64,000 bases of DNA from Cyanobium sp. WAJ14-Wanaka (GTDB taxonomy: Bacteria > Cyanobacteriota > Cyanobacteriia > PCC-6307 > Cyanobiaceae): positions 806,001 to 870,000 of the forward strand of contig NZ_JAGQAZ010000001.1 in NCBI RefSeq assembly GCF_024345375.1, read 5' to 3'. Below the pieces are notes generated by a model. The model had not been told where the DNA came from, did not search any database, and saw nothing but the letters and a program-made list of their open reading frames with translations. The stretch's first letter is position 1. Each line of letters begins with the position of its first letter. The translations under genes and the position numbers were made by a program. This document shows positions 51,186 through 59,882 of this stretch, piece by piece.

Positions 51186-52133
51186 ATGGGCGACCACCAC
51201 CAGCACGGCCACCAGCAGGGGCACCAGCACGGGCAGCCGGTCCATCCGGCCGTGGCTATCCAGCGCCAACCCCATTGGCGCCAGCACGAGCACCGCCCTG
51301 GCTCGGCAACGGCCTTTCGCTGGAGCGTGATCCTCAACAGCTTCCTCTCGGCCTTCCAACTTGTTATTGGGCTCGGTTTTGGCTCCCTGGCGCTGGTGGG
51401 TGATGCGATCCACAACCTGGGCGACGTGGCTGGGCTGCTGTTTGGTTGGGGTGCCGAGAAATTGAGCACCAGGCCAGCCCAGGGGCGCTTCACCTACGGC
51501 TTTGGCCGCAGCACCCAGCTGGCTTCCTTGATCAATGCAATTTTGATCCTGATCGCCGCCCTGGTGGTGGTGGTGGAGGGCATCCAGCGCCTCTGGCAGC
51601 CGGTGCCGATCAGCGGAGGACCGGTGGCGATAGCTGCTGCTGCTGGCATCGCGGTCAACCTGTTTTCAGCCCGGCTATTTGGCCGCGACCACAGCCACGA
51701 CCTCAACCGCCGGGCCGCCGTGGTGCACCTTTTAACTGATGCGGCCGTGTCGGCAGCCGTGCTGTTGAGCGCCCTGGTGGTGCAGTTCACCCAATGGCAT
51801 CGGGTGGATGCCTTCACCGCGATCGGCGTGGGCCTGGCCGTGGGCTACAGCGGCTGGGAGCTACTGCAGGAGGCCCTGATGATTGCCCTCGATGCGGTGC
51901 CCCGCAGCATTGATCTGGCGGAAGTAGAGGCAACCCTGCGGGCCATTCCCGGGGTAGATGACGTGCACCACTTGCATGTCTGGGGAATCAGCACCTCCCA
52001 AAACGCCCTCACCACCCACATCAGCCGGCCCCTCGGCGCCGTCGACGACATGGCCCTGCTGCATCAGGCCAAACAAAAGCTCGCCGAATTGGGAATCGCC
52101 CACAGCACCATCCAGTTGGAGCCCAGCAAGTAG
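51186..52133 (+). CDS. Cation diffusion facilitator transporter
   Basis: A CDF-family metal exporter of 315 residues from ATG 51186. The N-terminus is His-rich (HQHGHQQGHQHGQ) and should bind zinc or similar metals. Six membrane helices carry the metal site residues HNLGD and HLLTDAAVSA; the C-terminal cytoplasmic domain has VDDVHHLHVWGI. It exports Zn2+, Co2+ or related ions. It is convergent with arsR. Confidence 0.88.
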   Translation: MGDHHQHGHQQGHQHGQPVHPAVAIQRQPHWRQHEHRPGSATAFRWSVILNSFLSAFQLVIGLGFGSLALVGDAIHNLGDVAGLLFGWGAEKLSTRPAQGRFTYGFGRSTQLASLINAILILIAALVVVVEGIQRLWQPVPISGGPVAIAAAAGIAVNLFSARLFGRDHSHDLNRRAAVVHLLTDAAVSAAVLLSALVVQFTQWHRVDAFTAIGVGLAVGYSGWELLQEALMIALDAVPRSIDLAEVEATLRAIPGVDDVHHLHVWGISTSQNALTTHISRPLGAVDDMALLHQAKQKLAELGIAHSTIQLEPSK

Positions 52134-52142
52134 GGGAAGGCC

Positions 52143-52472
52143 TCAGCAGCAGCTGGAGCTGGGGCGCTCCTTTGCCTGGGCCAGTTGGTCCAGCCAGCCC
52201 TGGAGGGCCCCAATTGCCTGGGGCTGGAGCTGATAGAAGACCCAGCGGCCCTCCTGGCGATCGAGCAACAGGCCGGCGTCCTTGAGCACCTTGAGGTGGA
52301 AGGAAAGCTTGGACTGGGCCAGGCCCAGATCGGCAGTGAGATCACAGACACAGCGCTCACCAGGGCCCAAGGCATCAAGGATTTGCAGGCGCAGGGGATC
52401 GGCCAGGGCCTTGAGCAGCGCTCGGGCCTGCTCAGCCGAAAGGGGGGCAATAGCGATCAAGGCCATAGCCAA
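52143..52472 (-). CDS. arsR: ArsR-family repressor
   Basis: A 109-residue ArsR/SmtB repressor. The winged helix-turn-helix core is LKALADPLRLQILDALGPG to SKLSFHLKVLKDAGLL; the metalloid-binding Cys are in ERCVCDL and at the C-terminal SSSCC. The CVCDL site is the ArsR type. It is divergent from gap-arsJ and should repress it until As(III) binds. Confidence 0.88.
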   Translation of the reverse strand: MAMALIAIAPLSAEQARALLKALADPLRLQILDALGPGERCVCDLTADLGLAQSKLSFHLKVLKDAGLLLDRQEGRWVFYQLQPQAIGALQGWLDQLAQAKERPSSSCC

Positions 52473-52560
52473 TTAAGCCACTCCAAGCCAAACACAGCCC
52501 AACCCTGGCAGCCACAGCAGCCCTGAGCAGCCACAGACACGCCAAATCCAACAAAAAAGA

Positions 52561-52587
52561 TTGATGCATCAAGTAAGATTGATGAGT
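52561..52587 (+). promoter_or_regulatory. Candidate ArsR operator in the arsR-gap intergenic region
   Basis: A perfect 12-base palindrome TTGATGCATCAA at 52561-52572 is followed by a half-site copy ATTGATGA at 52579-52586. It sits between the divergent arsR and gap genes, where an ArsR operator is expected. It lies about 40 bases before the gap ATG. Confidence 0.5.
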
Positions 52588-52613
52588 AATTGTCTTCTGC
52601 TGCGGAACTGGCC

Positions 52614-53663
52614 ATGCGCATCGGCATCAACGGTTTTGGCCGCATCGGGCGGCTGGTGTTTCGGGCCCTCTGGGGCCGTCCCGGCATTGAGCTGGTCCAT
52701 GTCAACGATCCAGGCGGTGATGCCCGGGCAGCTGCCCACCTGCTCGAGTTCGACTCCGTCCACGGCCGCTGGAACCAACCGGTCAGCTGCAGCAGCAACA
52801 ACAGCGGGGGCAGCCAGAGCTTCCGGGTGGCTGCCCAGGAGATCGGCTATTCCCAACAGCTGCAACCGGCCGCCGTGGCCTGGCAAGCCGCCGGCGTGGA
52901 AATGGTGCTCGAGTGCAGCGGCAAGTTCAAAACACCGGAAACCCTGGCCCCCTACTTCGAGCAGCTGGGGATCAAGCGGGTGATCGTGGCCTGCCCGGTG
53001 AAGGGAGAAATCGCCGGGGCAGAGGCCCTGAACATCGTTTACGGAATCAACCACCAGCTCTACGAACCAGGCCAACACCGGCTGCTCACCGCCGCCTCCT
53101 GCACCACCAACTGCCTGGCCCCGGTGGTGAAGGTGCTGCAGGAGGGCTTTGGCATCCGCCACGGCTCGATCACCACCCTGCACAACATCACCAACACCCA
53201 GGTGGTGGTTGATGGCTTCAAGAGCGACCTGCGGCGGGCCCGTTCGTCTAGCCAGAGCCTGATTCCCACCACCACTGGCTCGGCCCGGGCCATCGGCATG
53301 ATTTTTCCCGAGCTGCAGGGCAAGCTCAACGGCCACGCCGTGCGGGTGCCCCTGCTCAATGGCTCCCTCACCGATGCGGTGTTTGAGCTGGAGCGGGCCA
53401 CCGATGCGGAGGAGGTGAACCGGGCCTTTGAGGCGGCCGCCAAGGCAGAGCTGCAGGGGATTTTGGGCTTTGAGAGCCGGCCGCTGGTATCGATCGACTA
53501 CGTCAACGATTGCCGCAGCGCCATCGTCGATGGGCCCTCAACCATGGTGGTTAATGGCACCCAGCTGAAGGTCTACGCCTGGTACGACAACGAATGGGGC
53601 TATAGCTGCCGGATGGCCGATCTGGCCTGCCACGTGGCGGCTCTTGAAGGTGTCGGCGCATGA
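52614..53663 (+). CDS. gap: ArsJ-associated glyceraldehyde-3-phosphate dehydrogenase
   Basis: A 349-residue GAPDH from ATG 52614. It begins [18 protein letters not shown] (NAD-binding loop), has the catalytic Cys163 in [10 protein letters not shown], and a His region [11 protein letters not shown] differing from the usual sugar-pathway form. Such GAPDH enzymes next to arsJ make 1-arseno-3-phosphoglycerate from arsenate, which ArsJ exports. The stop overlaps the arsJ start by four bases. Confidence 0.88.
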   Translation: MRIGINGFGRIGRLVFRALWGRPGIELVHVNDPGGDARAAAHLLEFDSVHGRWNQPVSCSSNNSGGSQSFRVAAQEIGYSQQLQPAAVAWQAAGVEMVLECSGKFKTPETLAPYFEQLGIKRVIVACPVKGEIAGAEALNIVYGINHQLYEPGQHRLLTAASCTTNCLAPVVKVLQEGFGIRHGSITTLHNITNTQVVVDGFKSDLRRARSSSQSLIPTTTGSARAIGMIFPELQGKLNGHAVRVPLLNGSLTDAVFELERATDAEEVNRAFEAAAKAELQGILGFESRPLVSIDYVNDCRSAIVDGPSTMVVNGTQLKVYAWYDNEWGYSCRMADLACHVAALEGVGA

Positions 53664-54925
53664 AACACCTCACGGGCCTGCAGCAGTACGCCATCGTCAC
53701 GGCCAACTACTGGGCCTTCACCCTCACCGATGGGGCCCTGCGGATGCTGGTGGTGTTCCATTTCCACCAGCTCGGCTACTCCACCCTGGAGATCGCCTTT
53801 CTGTTTCTCTTCTACGAGTTTTTTGGCATTCTCACCAACCTCTACGGCGGCTGGCTGGGGGCCCGCTTTGGGCTGCGGCTCACACTCTGGGCCGGAACAC
53901 TGATGCAGGTGGCTGCCCTGCTGATGCTGATTCCGGTGGCGGATACCTGGCCCAAGTGGTGGAGCGTGGCCTACGTGATGGTGGCCCAGGCGATCAGTGG
54001 CATCGCCAAGGACCTCAACAAGATGAGCGCCAAGAGCGCCATCAAGACGGTGGTGCCAGAAACCCCGGAGGATCACAGCAGGGGCGAGAACCAGCTGTTC
54101 CAATGGGTGGCGATCCTCACCGGCTCCAAAAACGCCCTCAAGGGGGTGGGCTTTTTTCTTGGTGGCCTGCTGCTCACCACGGTCGGCTTCAATGCCGCCG
54201 TGGGCGCCATGGCGGCCGGACTATTTCTCTCGTTCCTGATGACCCTGGTGCTGCCGGGTGAGATCGGGCGCATGAAGGAGAAGCCCGCCATTACGGCCCT
54301 GTTCTCGAAATCGAAGGGCATCAATGTGCTCTCTACAGCTCGCTTCTTCCTGTTCGGCGCCCGTGATGTCTGGTTCGTGGTGGCGCTGCCGGTGTTTCTG
54401 CAGGCGGCCCTGGGCTGGAAGTACTGGGAGGTGGGAGGCTTCATGGGCCTGTGGGTGATCGGCTACGGGATCATTCAGGCTTCAGCCCCTGCCCTGCGGC
54501 GCAGCTGGGGGAAAAGTGCGCCTCCGGGGGTGTCGGCGGTGCAGTTCTGGAGCGCCGTACTGACGGCCATCCCCGCCCTGATCGCCATCAGCCTGTGGCG
54601 CGACGTGGGCAATCCCGGCATCGCCGTGGTGGTGGGGCTGGCGGCCTTCGGGGCCGTGTTTGCGATGAATTCCTCGATCCACAGCTACATGGTGCTGGCC
54701 TACACCGATGCCGAATCGGTGAGCCTCAACGTGGGCTTCTATTACATGGCCAATGCCGCTGGCCGGCTTGTGGGCACGTTGCTCTCCGGCGCCCTGTTCC
54801 TGGTCGGTGGAATGCAGGCCTGCCTGTGGTGCTCGTGCCTGCTGGTGGCCCTTGCCTATGGGGTGAGCACCAAGCTGCCAACGCCACCCCGCCAGCTAAA
54901 TGGAAAAGGAGCTATCAGCGCATAA
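53660..54925 (+). CDS. arsJ: Organoarsenical efflux MFS transporter ArsJ
   Basis: A 421-residue major-facilitator protein with about twelve helices. It starts [20 protein letters not shown] and has conserved ArsJ stretches [37 protein letters not shown] and [20 protein letters not shown]. ArsJ exports 1-arseno-3-phosphoglycerate, which then breaks down to arsenate outside. It is coupled to gap and convergent with pstS. Confidence 0.92.
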   Translation: MKHLTGLQQYAIVTANYWAFTLTDGALRMLVVFHFHQLGYSTLEIAFLFLFYEFFGILTNLYGGWLGARFGLRLTLWAGTLMQVAALLMLIPVADTWPKWWSVAYVMVAQAISGIAKDLNKMSAKSAIKTVVPETPEDHSRGENQLFQWVAILTGSKNALKGVGFFLGGLLLTTVGFNAAVGAMAAGLFLSFLMTLVLPGEIGRMKEKPAITALFSKSKGINVLSTARFFLFGARDVWFVVALPVFLQAALGWKYWEVGGFMGLWVIGYGIIQASAPALRRSWGKSAPPGVSAVQFWSAVLTAIPALIAISLWRDVGNPGIAVVVGLAAFGAVFAMNSSIHSYMVLAYTDAESVSLNVGFYYMANAAGRLVGTLLSGALFLVGGMQACLWCSCLLVALAYGVSTKLPTPPRQLNGKGAISA

Positions 54926-54953
54926 AAAAAGGGGCCCAAATTGGAGCCCCCCT
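54924..54953 (-). terminator. Terminator of pstS (minus strand), shared with arsJ end
   Basis: A GGGGC-rich imperfect hairpin (54932-54951) is followed on the minus strand by a run of T residues (AAAAAAA on the plus strand at 54925-54931), which ends pstS transcription. Confidence 0.65.
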
Positions 54954-55000
54954 GGGAAATCAACAGAAGCCAGTTGCGGCTAGCAACTGACAAACAGCAA

Positions 55001-55975
55001 TTACTGGCTGATCTTGTCTACAGCCGCCTTAGCCTGGGCTTGGATGCCCTCGCTAAGGGGCACAAAGCCGAGGTCGTCGGCCTGGGCCTGGACCTTATCG
55101 CTCAAGATGTAGTTGAGCATCTGCTTGAGGGCATCGGTCTTGGCACCGTTTCCTGTCTTGTAAAGGAGGAGGTAGGTGAGGGTGGTAATCGGATAGGCGC
55201 CGCTGGCGGAGGGGTTGGGGTTGCCGCCGGCTAGATCACGGTCAAGGGTGATGCCGCTAAGGGCAGCCTTACCGCTCTTGAAGCCAGGCAACACAAACTG
55301 ACCGGCCTTGTTTTGAACGGCAGCCGCCTTGATTGCGCCCTTCACAAAAGACTGGCTCATGTAGCCGATCGTGCCGGGGGTGGTGGAAACTACGCCAGAA
55401 ACACCCTCATTGCCCTTACCGCCCACACCCACCTTCCAATTCACGGACTTGGCACTGCCCAGGGTCCATTCCTTGGAGAAGGTAGAAAGTGAATCGGTGA
55501 AGGCCGCGGTGGTGCCTGAACCATCGGAGCGGTGCACCACGGTGATCTTGCCGGGCTTGCAACCCAGCTCCTTCCAGTCGTCAATAGAGCCCATGAACAC
55601 GGATACCACCTGCTTTTGGGTGATCTTCAGGTTGCAGCCGGGGTAGTTGTAACCCAGGGCGATCGTGCCACCCACGGTGGGGATCTGCACCACACCACGG
55701 GAAACCTTGGCCTTGTCCTTTGCTGAGATCGGGTCGTCGGAAGCGGCGAAGCTCACGGTCTCATCGATGAACGCCTTGCGTCCGGCACCGGAGCCCACGC
55801 TCTGGTAGTTCACCTTGGGGCCACCGCTCTTAGCGAGGCCTGCAAACCATTTGGTGTAGATATCGGCGGGGAAGGTAGCGCCAGAACCGTTGAGACGATC
55901 GGCGGCAAAAGCTGCACTGTTTGCACCCAGTAGGGCCAGTGAGCCAAAAATCAGGGCCTTCTTTGCGAAGGTCAT
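55001..55975 (-). CDS. pstS: Phosphate ABC transporter substrate-binding protein
   Basis: A 324-residue periplasmic protein with a signal peptide ending in AAFAAD. Phosphate-contact motifs are GSGATFPADIYTKWF near the N-terminus, VNYQSVGSGAGRKAF and VVHRSDGSGTTAAFTDSLS. The FVPLSEGIQ end is typical. It captures phosphate (and arsenate) for the PstABC importer, whose other genes are not in this window. A candidate Pho box lies upstream. Confidence 0.92.
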   Translation of the reverse strand: MTFAKKALIFGSLALLGANSAAFAADRLNGSGATFPADIYTKWFAGLAKSGGPKVNYQSVGSGAGRKAFIDETVSFAASDDPISAKDKAKVSRGVVQIPTVGGTIALGYNYPGCNLKITQKQVVSVFMGSIDDWKELGCKPGKITVVHRSDGSGTTAAFTDSLSTFSKEWTLGSAKSVNWKVGVGGKGNEGVSGVVSTTPGTIGYMSQSFVKGAIKAAAVQNKAGQFVLPGFKSGKAALSGITLDRDLAGGNPNPSASGAYPITTLTYLLLYKTGNGAKTDALKQMLNYILSDKVQAQADDLGFVPLSEGIQAQAKAAVDKISQ

Positions 55976-56028
55976 GGGTCAGACGTTTGGGGTCGAGCTA
56001 TTAGTAGCAAAAAGCACGGCCCCGGGTC

Positions 56029-56047
56029 GTTAATGGACCATTAAGAG
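56029..56047 (-). promoter_or_regulatory. Candidate Pho box upstream of pstS
   Basis: On the minus strand CTTAATGG and ATTAACGA are separated by three bases, so two TTAA elements recur with an 11-base period, the spacing known for cyanobacterial PhoB (SphR) boxes. It lies 54 bases before the pstS start. The core TTAATGG/CCATTAA is also a near-palindrome, so a dimeric regulator is an alternative. Confidence 0.45.
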
Positions 56048-56119
56048 CCGATCAAGACTGGGATTTAATTCGCCGGCCAGGGCCAGGATTCGCCGGCCAG
56101 GGCCAAAGGAGCACGACCA

Positions 56120-56147
56120 TAAAAAAGCCCCCCATTTCTGGGGGGCT
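56120..56147 (-). terminator. Terminator of the SLH porin gene
   Basis: On the minus strand AGCCCCCC pairs with GGGGGGCT across a six-base loop, followed by TTTTTT. Confidence 0.8.
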
Positions 56148-56181
56148 GGAGGGTTTTCGTGTGAGAAGCAGTTCGAGGACT

Positions 56182-56192
56182 GCGTGAGGAGT
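56182..56192 (-). promoter_or_regulatory. Yfr1-like motif in the porin 3' untranslated region
   Basis: On the minus strand ACTCCTCACGC differs by one base from the core of the cyanobacterial sRNA Yfr1 (ACTCCTCACAC). A GCAGT/ACTGC stem follows, then a second TCTCACAC tract and the terminator hairpin. It can pair with GTGTGAGGA in the leader of the same gene. Confidence 0.4.
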
Positions 56193-56219
56193 GTTAGCTG
56201 ATAAACAAGCCCTGAATTA

Positions 56220-57827
56220 TCAGAACTTGAAGGTGGTCTGAATCACGCCGCCGAGGCCCTGGAAGGAAGTGTTGATGTTTGCAGCACTGTTGGCGATGCC
56301 AGAGCCGTAGAACAGGGTGGGGGTGATGGAGATGTTGTCGGTGGCTTGAATCTTGTAGAAGAATTCAAACAGCCAGGGGTTGTCCTGGTTACCACCTACA
56401 GCATTCATAGGCTGACCCAAGGCAATACCGGCGGCATTGCTCTTGACGAAGGCATCATCCCACTGGAAACCAACGAACCACTGGGAAGAAGAAGCTGTGC
56501 CAGTAGCAGATTGTGAGCCTACGCCGTTGTCTACAAAATTGTAGGCATAGCCAAAGCTCACAGAGGGGATAACCCCGGTCTTGACAGGCTGCCAGTAGGT
56601 GTTGAAGGCAACTGCGTTGCTGTACTGGTTAGAGAGAAGTGTCGCTCCGGCAGCACCGTTGCCATCACGGTTAGTTGAATCGGTAGTGCCATAGCGGTAG
56701 CCGATGGCAGCACCCCACTGGGGAGCCTTGTAGCCCAGCTGGGCCAACATGTTTAGACCGGAATTTGAATTAAAAACACCCTGGTTAGAACTAGCACCAT
56801 CATCAACTCCAGAAGCAGTCCCGTTAACCACATAGTTTGCATTGGCCACCCAGAATGGCTTGCCCTTCTCCACATTCTGCTTCCACTGGAGGCCCACGCC
56901 TTGGCCAGTGGCCTTGTTGTAGACGGCGCTGGTGCCGCCCAGGGCATAGATGTCGAGAATGTCAGACTTATAGGCACTGGCTATCCAGGCAATTTCGGTG
57001 TTACGAACAATGGCGCCAAGGGTTAGCTTGACGCTCTTATCGGAAGTAACGGGGAAGGTGTAGTAAAGGCGATCAACCCAGATGTTGCTGGAGCCAGCAG
57101 TTGATTGCTCTGCCTTGTCCAGCTTGAATGGAGTAGCAGAACTACCGAAGGGCCTGGAGCTGAAGTTGCCTGAGCGCAGGCGGGTTCTCAATAGATCCTG
57201 GCCTGTGTAGCTGGTGTCGAAGCTCAGGCGCAGGTCGTAGTTAAACGTGGTGCTGCCTTGCTTCGCGCTTGTTGTGCCACCTGTACCTGATTTAGTTGAA
57301 TAACCAGGGATCCCACCCAGGATCATGCTCACTTCACCCTTCAGCTTGGTGGTGGTGGAGAACTGCTGGGCTTGGAGTTTGCCCACCTTGCTCTCGAGGC
57401 CATCAACCCGGGCGGTCAGCACGGTGAGTTCCTTGTCGAACTCATCCATCAGCTTCTGCAGCTCGTCGGTCTTCTCGGAGACGCGATCGAGGCAGGCATT
57501 CAGGATGGCGGCCGCTTCAAAGCGGGTCATCGCCTGGGCACCCTTGAACTTGCCATCGGGATAGCCGGCCACACAGCCGTACTTCTCCACCAGGTTGGAA
57601 AGGGCCTGATAGGCCCAATCGGTGGGCTTCACATCGGAAAACTGGTTGACACTTGTCACCTGGTTCTTAGAAGCCCAGGCGCGGAAGGTGTCGTTGTCTT
57701 GCTGTTGGGAGTACTCGTTGATGGCAGCACGGCTGCCCATCGAAGCGACCTCTTGAGCCTGAGCGGCCATGGGGGCCAGCAGGCCGGTACCGGCCATGGC
57801 CAGCACTAGCTTTTTAGAAAGTTTCAT
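56220..57827 (-). CDS. som: SLH-domain iron-uptake/outer-membrane porin (Som)
   Basis: The major cyanobacterial porin, 535 residues from ATG 57827 (MKLSKK). It has a signal peptide ending in AQAQE, an SLH domain at about 45-115 (NQFSDVKPTDWAYQALSNLV, YGCVAGYPDGKFKGAQAMTR), a coiled-coil hinge (DELQKLMDEFDKELTVLTAR) and an OprB-type beta-barrel ending VIQTTFKF. SLH domains bind peptidoglycan-linked polysaccharide. It admits inorganic ions. The leader carries a Yfr1-type target site. Confidence 0.92.
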   Translation of the reverse strand: MKLSKKLVLAMAGTGLLAPMAAQAQEVASMGSRAAINEYSQQQDNDTFRAWASKNQVTSVNQFSDVKPTDWAYQALSNLVEKYGCVAGYPDGKFKGAQAMTRFEAAAILNACLDRVSEKTDELQKLMDEFDKELTVLTARVDGLESKVGKLQAQQFSTTTKLKGEVSMILGGIPGYSTKSGTGGTTSAKQGSTTFNYDLRLSFDTSYTGQDLLRTRLRSGNFSSRPFGSSATPFKLDKAEQSTAGSSNIWVDRLYYTFPVTSDKSVKLTLGAIVRNTEIAWIASAYKSDILDIYALGGTSAVYNKATGQGVGLQWKQNVEKGKPFWVANANYVVNGTASGVDDGASSNQGVFNSNSGLNMLAQLGYKAPQWGAAIGYRYGTTDSTNRDGNGAAGATLLSNQYSNAVAFNTYWQPVKTGVIPSVSFGYAYNFVDNGVGSQSATGTASSSQWFVGFQWDDAFVKSNAAGIALGQPMNAVGGNQDNPWLFEFFYKIQATDNISITPTLFYGSGIANSAANINTSFQGLGGVIQTTFKF

Positions 57828-57832
57828 CGGGG

Positions 57833-57842
57833 TCCTCACACC
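57833..57842 (-). promoter_or_regulatory. Candidate Yfr1 target site in the porin leader
   Basis: On the minus strand GGTGTGAGGA, just upstream of the ATG, is the complement of the Yfr1 core and also covers the ribosome site. Known Yfr1 targets in Prochlorococcus include porin mRNAs. Confidence 0.5.
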
Positions 57843-57974
57843 GATAGGTTTTTGACTTCAGACAGAAGTCAGCCATACTTTACCTATTCAGATCGGCTGC
57901 GCGCCACCAAATAGATCACCCGGCGATGTATCCCAGATCACAATTCAGCAAAATAGCCTGTAGGGCCGGCCTTT

Positions 57975-58115
57975 TCAGAGTGCTAATTGGGCGCTGGGGC
58001 CCAGGGGCTGCGAAGGGCCAATCCGATCAAGCACCCTGGCGCCACCAATAATGAAAGCCTGCATCAGCAGGCAGAGCACCACCTGGGGGAACCAATCATC
58101 GAGAAATTTGACCAT
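57975..58115 (-). CDS. Small membrane protein, 46 residues
   Basis: An ATG at 58115 opens 46 codons: MVKFLDDWFPQVVLCLLMQ, then FIIGGARVLDRIGPSQPLGP and a short end. The segment from about 11 to 27 is a plausible membrane helix. It lies upstream of the porin gene on the same strand, separated by about 150 bases. No family recognised. Confidence 0.45.
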   Translation of the reverse strand: MVKFLDDWFPQVVLCLLMQAFIIGGARVLDRIGPSQPLGPSAQLAL

Positions 58116-58268
58116 GTCCGTAATCTCCCAACCGGGCTACAGCATGTTGAGGGCGGTGGTCCGCAGATAGTTGTGCTGCAGACAACAAGCCCATGTGCGG
58201 CAAGGTGCGGCGTCTTTAAGAATGCTTAACCTGGACTGCCTATTGTTTAAGATTGGAAAATTTTCGTA

Positions 58269-58523
58269 ATGGGCAGCGCCCCCCTTGACGGCGATGGCCC
58301 AGGGCCTGAAGTTCAATCTCCCCTGGAAGTCCATTCCAGCTACCGGGGCTCGGACTGGACACCTGAGCGCCTGGTCTTTCACCAAAATCTAGAAACCTTT
58401 GCAGAACGCATCGGTCTGATCGTTGGCCTACAAAGCAACGGCAAATTGAGCCAGGAGCAGGCCTATGACCAGATTCGCAAAATCTGGAAGGAGCTCAAGG
58501 ACAGTAAAAACAACCTGACCTAG
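58269..58523 (+). CDS. Small conserved cyanobacterial protein (DUF7219-like)
   Basis: An 84-residue soluble protein: an N-terminal flexible part (GPGPEVQSPLEV) then a helical domain LVFHQNLETFAERIGLIVGL, GKLSQEQAYDQIRKIWKELK. It resembles a widespread small cyanobacterial family in which the last two helices carry the signature; my recognition is tentative. Role unknown. Confidence 0.5.
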   Translation: MGSAPLDGDGPGPEVQSPLEVHSSYRGSDWTPERLVFHQNLETFAERIGLIVGLQSNGKLSQEQAYDQIRKIWKELKDSKNNLT

Positions 58524-58571
58524 TGATCCAGATCACCTACATCCCCAGATGCTGAGATCTACAAAGCCCCC

Positions 58572-58895
58572 ATGGCCTTTCATCAATGGCACCACAGCTG
58601 TTCAATTTCGTTTGAGAGCGAATCCCTAACCCTCTACCTAGAGCAATTAGGCATGAGCCTTTGCCTTGCGGATTGGCAAAGCGGGGTGATTTTTGCCGAG
58701 GCAAACCCCACCAAAAAAACCGCCGGAGAAGATCTACGGCTGCTGATTTCCTGGAGCCCCCAACGCAGCGATGGTTACCTGGTTGAGGTGCGCAGCAGCG
58801 AACCCCAACGCAGTAGAAACCGCAACCGCGCCGCCCTACTTAGCGATGCCCTAAAAGCAGGGCTGCCCAAGGTGTTCTGCCAGGCGCTCAGCTGA
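58572..58895 (+). CDS. Hypothetical picocyanobacterial protein
   Basis: A 107-residue protein: [20 protein letters not shown] at the start, a strand [20 protein letters not shown], and a basic stretch [18 protein letters not shown]. It may bind nucleic acid, but no family is recognised. Its end overlaps the convergent speD gene by about 45 bases. Confidence 0.5.
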   Translation: MAFHQWHHSCSISFESESLTLYLEQLGMSLCLADWQSGVIFAEANPTKKTAGEDLRLLISWSPQRSDGYLVEVRSSEPQRSRNRNRAALLSDALKAGLPKVFCQALS

Positions 58896-59393
58896 AATGC
58901 CCGCACCAACGGATGCCAACCAATGGGGTTCGAGCTCAGGTTCGCGGGGGGTGTCGGCGATGGCGTTGGGGGTTTCACGGCGGAAGCTGGTGAGCTTGTG
59001 ATTACCCGCATCCAGCCTTTCTGCCAGCACCTGGCAGGCCCTTTCCGGCATAGTGTGGTCACCGCAAGTGAACACGTCCACGGCCGCATAGCCCGATTCC
59101 GGCCAGGTGTGGATCGAAATGTGGGATTCAGCCAACAGGGCCAAACCCGTTACGCCCTGGGGCTCAAAACGGTGGGTAATCAGGTTGAGCAGGGTGGCGC
59201 CAGCCAGTTGCGCTGCTGTGGTGATGGCGTCCCTAAGGAAAACTTCGTCGTCGAGCTTGGCGCTACTACAGCCGTAGAGCTCGAGAATGCAATGTTTACC
59301 CACCGTGTCGGAGATCGGTTGGTTCGCAACGGGTGCGAGAGCGGCTCCGGTCCATCCTGGATTCGGGTGAAGCGAAGAAAGCAGCTGGTTCAT
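58851..59393 (-). CDS. speD: S-adenosylmethionine decarboxylase
   Basis: A 180-residue proenzyme from ATG 59393 (ATG 59411 also possible). It self-cleaves at Glu89-Ser90 in [14 protein letters not shown]; Ser90 becomes the pyruvoyl group, and His95 and Cys110 (VDVFTCGDH) occupy the same relative positions as His68 and Cys83 of the Thermotoga enzyme. It gives decarboxylated SAM for spermidine synthesis. The C-terminal extension past about 150 residues is longer than in the shortest bacterial enzymes. Confidence 0.92.
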   Translation of the reverse strand: MNQLLSSLHPNPGWTGAALAPVANQPISDTVGKHCILELYGCSSAKLDDEVFLRDAITTAAQLAGATLLNLITHRFEPQGVTGLALLAESHISIHTWPESGYAAVDVFTCGDHTMPERACQVLAERLDAGNHKLTSFRRETPNAIADTPREPELEPHWLASVGAGISAERLAEHLGQPCF

Positions 59394-59567
59394 CAAGATC
59401 GCGGCAAACAATCTCTAACCATACCCCTTGGAAAATCATTTTTGACGCGGCTGCCCCCCATTGCCGTCAGCCAGCACCTCTGGCGGGGCCCACGGGCCAG
59501 GCTGGGTGGCCTTAAACCTTGGGCGCGGGCATGAATTTGCGCTTAACCCACCACAGCGGGAGCAGGC

Positions 59568-59816
59568 TCAGGCAGCCGCAGAAACGGGCTGTTCAATCTC
59601 GCGCTTAAGCATGAAATAGAGGTAATCGGGGGCCTTGTAGCGGCTAGGCAAGCTCTTGTTCAGCAGGGTCAGCCTTTCCCAGGCAACGGTGCGCTGGATC
59701 GCCTCAATGCTTTTCTTGTCCTTGATCAGGATCCGTAGGGCCTTGCAGCAGCTGGGATAGCCGGCTTCAAGTTCACCGATCGTGGGCTTTGAGACAACGG
59801 GCGTTCCAGCGGACAT
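59568..59816 (-). CDS. DUF3136-like small protein
   Basis: An 82-residue protein from ATG 59816. The helical repeat-like core TIGELEAGYPSCCKALRILI is followed by KSIEAIQRTVAWERLTLLN and LPSRYKAPDYLYFMLKREIE. The pattern matches small picocyanobacterial proteins of the DUF3136 type; role unknown. A second, partial copy begins at 63911, on the other side of the pyrimidine genes. It is divergent from pyrC. Confidence 0.65.
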   Translation of the reverse strand: MSAGTPVVSKPTIGELEAGYPSCCKALRILIKDKKSIEAIQRTVAWERLTLLNKSLPSRYKAPDYLYFMLKREIEQPVSAAA

Positions 59817-59882
59817 CCAAGGATCTGCAATAAACCTAAAGATTCTGACATTATCCAAACAAATCTCCCCAGGCCCGCAGCC

